Origin: Nymphaea colorata
Lineage: Eukaryota > Streptophyta > Magnoliopsida > Nymphaeales > Nymphaeaceae
Direction of reading: 5' to 3'
Length of the DNA stretch: 64,000 bases
NCBI RefSeq assembly: GCF_008831285.2
Contig: NC_045151.1
Coordinates: forward strand, 9,474,571-9,538,570
Shown: positions 56,365 to 64,000 of the stretch, in pieces
Layout: the number at the start of each line of letters is the position of its first letter
How positions within the stretch are numbered: the first letter of the stretch is position 1
Notes under the pieces: generated by a model
Database searches by the model: none
What the model was told of the DNA's origin: nothing
What the model saw: the letters and a program-made list of their open reading frames with translations, nothing else
Made by a program: the position numbers and the translations under genes

Positions 56365-57108
56365 CAATAAAAATGACATAGTATCTACTCCCAGAAGAAG
56401 AAGGAATTGGAGCAGGCCCCTAAACATCAGAATATATGGTGTCAAAAACCTTTGAAGCTCTTTTATTGATTGATTGAAAAGGAAGGGCATGACTCTTACA
56501 GATATGACAACTCGAGCACATGCTGGACTCACTAACTAAACTCAGACTGGACTTATCTAAAAGTCCATCTGCAACAAGACTTCGAACAAAAGACTGACTA
56601 TAATGAGCTAACCGACCATGCCAAATGGACGACTTATTATACTCAGCAACATTGACTTCACTATGACTTGGAAGACATGAATCTGAAGAGTGAGGTTTGA
56701 CAACTTTGGAGCTTCTTCAAAGACATACATATCTCCTTTGCGAGTGCCCTCAACGAATGTCTTCTTGGTTCAAGCATCCTTGACATAAACAGAAGATGGT
56801 GTGAATTCAACAGAGGAACAAGTATCATCAATTAGTTTGGACACTGAGATAATATTTTTCTTGACACTAGGAACAACAAGGACATTCTTTAATGGAATGA
56901 AAGAAGAGTCCATAGATATTTGTGCATTTCCAATGTGCGATATTGTGTGATGGGAACCATCTCCCGTGACAACTGAGCCTTGATCTAAATAAGGGAAAAC
57001 ACTAGAGAGATTACCTGTGTCACCAGTAACATGGGCTGCTGCTCCAGAGTCCACATACCACTCTCCTTGCTCATTTTGTTTCAAGTGGAGTTTAGATAAA
57101 GCTGTCAT
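56365..57108 (-). pseudogene. Copia C protease and integrase N-terminal part
   Basis: 56770-57108 reads WYVDSGAAAHVTGD (protease, catalytic D present), PSVKKNIISVSKL and SSVYVKDA. The remaining HHCC and early integrase core (56365-56760) is broken into short frames. The last codons before copia B read YYVIFID. Confidence 0.8.
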
Positions 57109-57117
57109 TAGAAGCTG

Positions 57118-58155
57118 CTACATGTCTGCTGAAACATTTGATGTCGGATTTGAGCCAGATGATGATGAAGCTGGCTCTGCTGCTGCCTTGTTCTCACACT
57201 TGATCTGATTATTTTTGTTTTGAGGATTGTGCCAACATTCTGATTTTACATGTCCCCTCTTGTTGCAATAGAAGCAAGTCAGAACCCTTCTAGGCGTAGT
57301 ATTCATGCCCTGCAGTGTTGGGAGAATACCTCTTCCCATTCCCGCCTGAGAAGTCCAAGGATGGGTGTGATTCCCTTGCAGTGCATGTGTTCCTGTGATC
57401 AGTACATTGTGGCTATTGGAAGGAATCAAACTTTGTCGCTGAACACGACTAGCTTCATGCTGAAAAAGCTTGGCCTTCAGATCTTCAAAAGATGGGAAGA
57501 TAGGAAGAACTTCCAAGGCTGTGCAAAATATGTCAAAATCTATTCTCAGTCCACTTAAAGCTTGTTGCACCTTGTCCTTGTCGCTGACGGGATGTCCAAT
57601 GGCAGCAAGCTGATCACTTACACTTTTTATTTCATTCAAATATTCCAAGACTGTACGCGTCCCACGCTTGATGTCCTGAAATTGCCTTCTTAATTGCAGA
57701 AAACGTGCTTCCGATACTTGAGAATACGTCGTGGCAAGGGTAGATCACAACTCCAGGGCTGTTAAATCATCATCAATGCCTCCTAATACCTCTTCTGACA
57801 AAGTAGAAGTAATGTAGGCAACAAGGGACTGGTTGTGATCCAGCCAAACTTCGTACTCAGGATTGTTTTCAGTGAGAGTTTCATATTCAAATCTAATCTC
57901 ACTCCCAGCCAGAGTCCCAGCAGCTTGATCTCCCACAACGGTCTTCTTCACTTCACGGTCAATGTACTTTGGAGGTGCTGGAGTAGTGCCATCGATATGT
58001 CCATAGAGTCTATGACTTTTAATGAATGGGACAATTTGACGTTTCCAAGTCAAATAGTTACTATGATTTAGTTTTTGAGAGATAACTTGGGAGAGAAAGC
58101 TGGAAGATAAAAGGGAAGGAGTCGGTGGCTGATCCATGACTGAAAAGAGGGGCAA
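57118..58155 (-). pseudogene. Copia C Gag
   Basis: 57745-58155 is the N-terminal part (KLNHSNYLTWKRQIVPF, GHIDGTTPAPP); 57118-57648 continues with YLNEIKSVSDQLAAIGHPV, LSGLRIDFD and the zinc knuckle CFYCNKRGHVKSEC. A stop and frame change near 57650-57745 separate the two. Confidence 0.85.
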
Positions 58156-58372
58156 GAAATACGAAGAGGGATAATGAAAAAGGGATGATTAGGGCAGACG
58201 ACTTAGGGCAGAATTTAGGGCAGCGGTAGAAATTAGGGCAAATCACGTCAGAAAGGAAGATTTAGGGCAGAAACTGAATTTAGGGCTAATCACGCCAGAA
58301 AAAGAGGATTTAGGGCAGATTAGGGCAAATCACATCAGATTGAAAACACTCACCGGAGGACGCTGCAACCTG

Positions 58373-58384
58373 TCTCTGATACCA
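58373..58384 (-). promoter_or_regulatory. Primer binding site, copia C
   Basis: Minus-strand TGGTATCAGAGA directly after the LTR. Confidence 0.85.
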
Positions 58385-58670
58385 TGTAAGAATCTTCACT
58401 AAATCATGTCTCTCCGGCTGAAAATAAGATAGATTGAGAAGAGAGGATAGAAAGCAAGACGATGAAGGAAGAGATGCAGTCGGCCGATACAGCCCTGCAA
58501 TCCTTAATCTCTATTAAAAACATTAACCTAATTAGGTTACAACAGATTTGTACAAAAAATATATAAAATATTACAAGAATGCCACCGCCTAGTATTCTTA
58601 GGCGTGTGGATATAAAAGAGAAGTGGATCGGGTCTGAACAGACCTGATCCCCATACGCACAAACTTAACA
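58385..58670 (-). repeat. 5' LTR of copia C
   Basis: 286 bp, homologous to 48376-48651 with several substitutions and indels. The palindrome upstream of TATA has one mismatched arm base. Confidence 0.9.
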
Positions 58671-60602
58671 GTAAGCAACCACCCACTTATAGTTTTGGAT
58701 TGAACTGGTCACAACCAAAACCTGGCGAAGTCCGTGTAACTTGATCAACTCGTCCAAGCTACAAGTGTGGATTCAAACTGCTCAAATTGGGTTCATTTGT
58801 TTACACCAAGTCTGGAATTTACTAATAAGAGCTTAACAGTCTTCATTGAGAGGTTGATTCAGACAAGTCAAGTTATATCAATTCTAATAACTCCCAGACA
58901 TGTGAAGAATAAAGTATTTCCTTATGGACTGTTAGGTTTCTTTCTCCTTAATTTGTGTTGTTGGACTTAGACATTTAGACAGGCTTTGACAAGTTTCAAG
59001 AGAGGTACTCGGAGGGCATTAAACTCTGAATCTCCTTTGAATTAAGAGTGTGTTTGATTTATGAGACATTCTTCACTCAGGTGAAGTTGTATACATGATT
59101 CATATCAGGCCATCGAACATGGGTGAAGTTGTCCCAGATCACTTCTCCTCACAACATGCTTTTCACTGTACTAAAAAAATCAATAAAGTCAGTCTTGATC
59201 CAGCTAAAGTTGTCGAGTTGACTCATCAAGTCAAAAGTGCAAGCCCCAACGAGTTTTTGGGTAGGCAAACTATGAATGAAGGAACTACAATGTAGCCTTT
59301 TTGGAACTATTATAACAATAATGGAATATAACATGGTTACATCATTTCAAACAGCTCTGCCGAAATTAAATACCAAAATTTGGCTTTTGATTATTTCAAA
59401 CTTCTTCGCTAGTGATCAGAAGGAACTTTACCTAACTAAACAGTGAAGAGGAAAGGTTTCAAAGGAGTTATGCCATCTGAAGGATCTGAATTATAAAAAC
59501 CATCACAGATTGGCCTGCAGCTCTGGATTATCTTATCAGTAATGACACATTCAACAAAACTTTCAAGGATCGGTGAGAACAGTAACATAATGTTTGGGAT
59601 CCATCTTCAATGAGTTGTAGACAATACTCTTTTCTGAAAGAATGTCTCAATTCAGCTCAAAGTTATCCACAAAGATAGACAAATAGAAAACTCTCAATAT
59701 CTTTGTCTTTCTTGATTGTAATTTTTCCATTAAGTAACGCCAACAAGTCCACATTCACAGGCCCGTGACTAAGCACTTGCTAGCAGGCTACAGCTTCTAG
59801 TGCAAGATTAGGGATCGCAAATGGTGCTAGCTTCATGCAAATAGTTATCATCCAACGAACCATTAGAGAACCCAGGTTTTTGGTCAAGAAGAATATAATT
59901 GAAAAACCCCAACCCAATAAATACTTTATTCTTTCAAGTGCATTGGTAATCAGAAACAAATATAGAAAGTAAGATGCATAAACTTCACTGCCCACACTTA
60001 TTGAACCTAAAAATAGAAACTTGATGCATAGATTCAACAAGGCCAGTGTTTTCAACTTCTAGAAGATGCTCAAGCAGTATTCACCAAACAATCAGGCTCT
60101 TGATAATTTTCAGAACACTAACATCAGGGTGTTTTATTTTCTTTATTGTACCCAATTATCTGTACACTATGCGACTCAAACCAGTCTTGAGAGATCCCAA
60201 AATAAGGATCTGGAGATCACGACACTCCATATGGGTTTGTTATGATCAGAATTTTCACGGAAATCCAGCTAACTAACCATTGAAACAATCATCTATCACA
60301 GAATTGGAGACAAAGAAACACGTGTGGTACTTGCTTCTAGGATGGGCATGGTTTCTACAATAGAAATATTTCATTTCAACCGAATACGGAGAAGAGCATC
60401 TGCTATTAAATGAATCAAAGGCTATCATCATGGACGAAACTGGAAACCGTGTATACCAAAATGGCAAACTTCATTTTCAGGTCAAACGACACCTAAACTT
60501 CACAGGAGCACGAGCCCATGAAGCAACTAAAAGTAAAACACAATCACACTACCGCATCAGCAGACCCAAAAAAATTCAAACCGTAAGATTGAAAGAACTC
60601 AC
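58671..60602. other. Older intron sequence next to exon 1
   Basis: AT-rich with only short open frames. No gene, RNA or repeat recognised. Confidence 0.6.
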
Positions 60603-60780
60603 AAATCCGAGCGACATTGGGATCATCTTCTTGTACTTCGTCAGCTACTCTGAGTATCGCATCAATATCTGCGGTCCTTGCAAGAAAGGAGGGGACGTTT
60701 CCCACAATGCCGCTAACAGCTTGCCCGAACGCATCAGCCCCACCCCGACGCTCCCTACTCAGGACCGCCTCCACCAGCAT
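60603..60780 (-). pseudogene. Callose synthase (CALS9/GSL10-like) exon 1
   Basis: Minus frame starting MLVEAVLSRERRGGAD, then GIVGNVPSFLAR, DIDAILRVADEVQ and DPNVARI, the N-terminus of plant callose synthases. The donor T|GTGAGT follows. The conserved NWE before MLVEAV is readable, but the upstream ATG (60798, MSIQ) is one base out of frame, so translation would have to start at 60780 or the copy is broken here. The rest of the gene is at 36897-40676. This exon is the best preserved part. Confidence 0.85.
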
Positions 60781-62030
60781 CTCCCAATTGGATTGACATC
60801 TTGCCCCCTCAGAACATTAAACTCCACTTTGTCGCTGCATCAAGATACATAGAATGACCAATAGCCAAGCAAGCAATCAACAATCTGCCAGACGCAAAAA
60901 AGAAGAAAGGAGAAATTCAAAAGAACTACAAGTGTCGGGCTCCAAATCAATATCCAGAAAATGAAGTAAACAGTTAAGGCCAAAACCCTGGATCGACAAG
61001 ACAACCACTAAGCGCCAAAACAAGAAACGTCGACAACCTCGACGTCAATGAGATCAATAAAGAAACAAAGCAGAGAAACGATAACCCAGAAAAGGGGACC
61101 ATGAAACATAAAAACTAGATTATCTGCCTCCAAACAAGCACAAATCTGACCTAAAATTTTCAACCAAAAACTACAACCCTAGCGCCTAAACGAAGGTGCA
61201 GAACCGAAAATGACATCCAAATGACACAAGAAAAGAGGGAATTGATTGAAACAGAGTCGATGGAAGGAAGCGGCCATACCAAATACAGAACAATCGATAA
61301 ACCCATGACAATGCACGAACAATCAAAACAACGAAGAAAAAGACAGGACGTCAAAGATTATCAGAATGGCGACATGCTTACAGGAGAAGGAAGGAGGAGG
61401 GAGAGAGCACAAGAGACAGCGTGACCGAGTTCCAGTCAGCCAGGGGCTTTGTTCTTCACCAAGGCAGAGACTCGTTGGTCCGATTTCGCACCCATTGACC
61501 TGCTTACCGGCTACTAACGGCTACCTCCGCAAGGAAGACGGTTTCAGGGGCCCATTTCGTTTCCCTCCGCCATTTCCCTTCCAATGGGACCCACAAACCA
61601 CGACGTCCAGCACTTCTCTGCCATCGTGGTCACGTCACATAACTGGCATACAGAAAAGGGACCGCTCGGTGCTACCAGAGGCTTTCTAACCGTCCATCTT
61701 CAAACCGATGGTTCAGATCAATCCCTTTCTTGCTTTGATTTTTCAAAGGTGGGTCCCTTCTTTCTTGTGTTGTTTCATTTTGGTACAAATTTCATGATTT
61801 TGAAGGCGCCATTTAATTTATGCTTTTGATGTTTAGAATATGAAGATCCTCTTCGGCCTTTTTCACCCCCGAGTGAAGAAATAAGTGACAGCAGATATTT
61901 GACATAGTTACCAAGCACCTTAATTGAACAAAAAATACGGGGAAAAAATAGTGATGTTTTTAAATAATGAATTCATGTGAGACACTATACTAAAAACTTA
62001 CCTGCTTGACCCTGTAAAAATAAGGCAGAA
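60781..62030. other. Upstream region of callose synthase exon 1
   Basis: Probable 5' untranslated and promoter side of the minus-strand gene. A possible acceptor (TTGATGCAG) lies about 40 bases upstream of the first ATG, consistent with a spliced leader. No clear TATA box was fixed. GC content rises at 61360-61620. Confidence 0.45.
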
Positions 62031-62039
62031 GATTTTCAT

Positions 62040-62660
62040 GCTTTCTATCCTCTTAAGCTTAATATGCTCCTTTACAACAGTGCACCTCCTAGAATCATGT
62101 CAAACCTAATTGCTGGAATGCTTACAATTAGCATGAAGGAAAGAAATCCACCGATGAACAGCACTGCACCTGAAAATCAAGAATTTAAAAATCAAGAATT
62201 TATTCCAGAAAAAAATCACAAACCGATAGGTTTGTTGTGAAAAGCAAGCCAGCAAAGAAAATATCAGTATCAGTACCATATCGAATTCCAATGAAAAAAT
62301 CACGAATTTCAGATATTTTTTTCAACTCAGCACCTTCACTAGTAAAAGTTTCCACTTTCCTTTACTGGCTCCGGAGGGTTCTCCGCTGCAGAAGAAAGAT
62401 ACTCCCTTCCCTCTATGGTGACTTGTTCTGCAATCAAAGATATATATTTCTTAGCTTTCTTTGCTTGTACTTTGACCTGCTCAGAGACATCTTCAAAAAG
62501 CACCATGGCTTTCTTAGAATACAATTCATACGCTTCCTCTGACAAGTCTTTCATTTTTGCAGCCTGCTCTTTGTAAGATTCTATTGTGCTCTTTCATGCT
62601 TCTTGTGACTCCTCCGACTGCTTCTCAAGCTCATTCTTCAATTTTTCCAGTTTAAAATCC
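62040..62660 (-). pseudogene. FAX3-like chloroplast fatty acid exporter fragment
   Basis: Two exon blocks on the minus strand. About 62275-62660: EKLKNELEKQSEESQEA, a TGA where Trp is expected, then SKKAMVLFEDVSEQVKVQA and AAENPPEPVKE; after a 1-base loss near 62354, VETFTSEGAELKKISEIRDF continues in another frame. About 62040-62172: LFIGGFLSFMLIVSIPAIR and MILGGALL. The order (coiled coil, EPVK-VETF, then TMEM14 membrane segments) is that of FATTY ACID EXPORT 3-type inner-envelope proteins, which move fatty acids out of plastids. The transit peptide and most of the membrane domain are missing. Confidence 0.8.
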
Positions 62661-63055
62661 AGATAATGGTCCTTAACAAACAATTATGATTACAAACTCC
62701 AAAAGGTTTGGCAGAACATCAAAAGAAATTATATACAACACCAATATGTCATATCAAAATTAGGTCGACACCATTTAAAATCATATAATTTCCTTACATA
62801 TCCTAGCTGAAGCAGCTAAATATCCTAAAACATCTAGAAAATTTTCCAGTTACACTCGAAATGCCCAAACATATAATATATTCATTTCCCAACTTCACAT
62901 ATCAATCAGTGCTTTCACCCAATATTGTCAAAAATCACAAGAGTACATTCCAAGTTGTAAAAGACATGCCTGAGAAACAAAGAGCAATTTTATTTAAGAT
63001 AATCACTTCTTTGAAGCAACTAGTGTTAAAAGACATATTTCTTGGCATGTGATAT
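62661..63055. other. AT-rich non-coding interval
   Basis: No gene or recognisable repeat. Confidence 0.5.
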
Positions 63056-63458
63056 ATATCTAACATATTTTCGATATATACGTATTAATGTATTATACAT
63101 GTAATACATGTATAAATTATGGATGTACTACATTATATTATAGAAATAATATGTGATTATATAACATACAATATGTTATACGCATTATGTAATATATAAT
63201 ATATATTATAATACACGTGCATATAACATATTTGTTACAAGTATAACTTGTTATATGTATTAGATATGTAACATATATAATACATATATAATATATATAG
63301 TATATCTGTATCGTACATATAACATATTATGTATATATGTTGTATGGAATATATATAACATATACAAACATGTATTGTGTAATATTATTCATATACACAT
63401 ATATACAATATAACATGTATAACATTAGTAATATACATGTAATATATATTATATAACG

Positions 63459-63493
<35 letters not shown>

Positions 63494-64000
63494 CGTTATA
63501 TTGTACACAATACATATTATATAACATAACATCTACATGCATAAATGTATACATGTACATGTACATGCTACATATACTATACATGCATAATATATCTAAC
63601 ATATTTTCGATATATACCTATTAATGTATTATACATGTGATACATGTATATAGTATGGATGTACTACATTATATTATATAAATAATATGTGATTATATAA
63701 CATATGATATGTTATATAATATATATTATAACATACATGTATATAACATATTTGTTACACGTATAACTTGTTATATGTATTAGATATGTAACATATATAA
63801 TACATATATAATATATATAGTATATCTGTAGCATACATATAACATATTATGTATATATGTTGTATGAAATATATATAACATATACAAATATGTATTGTGT
63901 AATATTATTCATATATGTATATACAATATAACATGTATAAGTATAACATACGTAATATATATGTACTACACATTGCATATGTATAATATATAATATACAT
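63056..64000. repeat. AT-rich tandem repeat, period about 536 bp
   Basis: ATCTAACATATTTTCGATATATA occurs at 63058 and 63594, and about 400 following bases align with small differences. The second unit runs off the window. The sequence is almost entirely A/T with short TA palindromes, including a (TA)n run at 63463-63488. Confidence 0.85.

Larger units (their letters stand above)
48376..58670 (-). mobile_element. Copia element C, older, interrupted by copia B
   Basis: LTRs at 48376-48651 and 58385-58670 with target duplication GTAGG/GTAAG (one change). Element direction is minus: primer site 58373-58384, gag 57118-58155, protease and integrase 56365-57108 and 50725-51113, RT 49382-50275, RNase H 48646-49380. 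Copia B (51114-56359) sits in the integrase gene. Without B the element is 5045 bp including one copy of the TGAAT duplication. LTR differences (several substitutions and two or three indels) make it older than A and B. Gag wording (LSQVISQKLNHSNYLTWKR) differs clearly from A/B. Confidence 0.9.
40677..60602 (-). other. 19.9-kb intron 1 of the callose synthase-like gene
   Basis: The donor GTGAGT follows exon 1 (60597-60602 on the minus strand) and the acceptor TTATGCAG precedes exon 2 (40677-40684). Joining exon 1 (..CGG ATT T) to exon 2 (TA TGT GAA CAT..) gives VARI-L-CEHAYS, as in callose synthases. Of 19,926 bases, 15,849 are copia elements A (41141-46694) and C including nested B (48376-58670), leaving about 4.1 kb of older intron. 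No independent gene was recognised in that remainder. Confidence 0.8.

Noticed and set aside
32482-58384. Repeated TGGTATCAGAG motifs as tRNA or regulatory RNA genes
   Set aside because: Each directly follows an LTR and is the copia primer binding site; no tRNA cloverleaf is present.
63327-63602. Tyr/Ile/Met-rich minus frame at the window end
   Set aside because: Product of the AT-rich tandem repeat.
1-64000. CRISPR array, prokaryotic operon or phage-like system
   Set aside because: No regularly spaced direct repeats with unique spacers and no compact gene clusters; splice borders and LTR elements show this is plant nuclear DNA.

Overview
This is plant nuclear DNA, almost certainly from a flowering plant. 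It has intron-bearing gene fragments with GT/AG borders, plant-specific families (callose synthase, P4-ATPase ALA2 type, FAX-type fatty acid exporter), plant LTR retrotransposons primed by initiator tRNA-Met, and a PIF/Harbinger-like element. I see no intact single-copy host gene. The only long, apparently complete coding sequence is a Ty1/copia polyprotein. Everything host-derived is a broken fragment.

Layout. 540 to about 8700: a decayed Ty3/gypsy element of Tat type (protease, RT, RNase H, extra archaeal-type RNase H, integrase, plus strand) whose pol is split by a 1.38-kb PIF/Harbinger-like element. 10.6-29.8 kb: a large imperfect inverted duplication. Its outer arms hold intron-containing pieces of several unrelated host genes: an ALA2-like P4-ATPase, the catalytic NAD-isocitrate dehydrogenase subunit and an alcohol dehydrogenase, plus a DUF21/CNNM-type protein on the right only. 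Its inner part is GC-richer decayed retroelement sequence in opposite orientations. 32.0-35.6 kb: a copia element (D) that lost its 3' half.

36.9-60.8 kb: the N-terminal part of a callose synthase gene (CALS9/GSL10 type), minus strand and degenerate. Exon 1 (60603-60780) and exon 2 (40579-40676) still join in frame, which defines a 19.9-kb intron. About 80% of that intron is copia DNA. Element A (41141-46694) is young, with an intact 1446-codon polyprotein and a partial tandem second copy inside one target-site duplication. Element C (48376-58670) is older and broken, and element B (51114-56359), a close relative of A, is inserted into C.

62.0-62.7 kb: a FAX3-like chloroplast fatty-acid-exporter pseudogene, minus strand. 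63.05 kb to the end: an AT-rich tandem repeat with a period of about 536 bp.

The most interesting signals are three. First, near-perfect palindromes lie immediately upstream of the TATA box in the LTRs of all the copia elements seen, including dissimilar families. Second, the inverted duplication of host gene fragments could make a hairpin RNA. Third, the copia A insertion has an unusual tandem structure. No dedicated new gene system was recognised.
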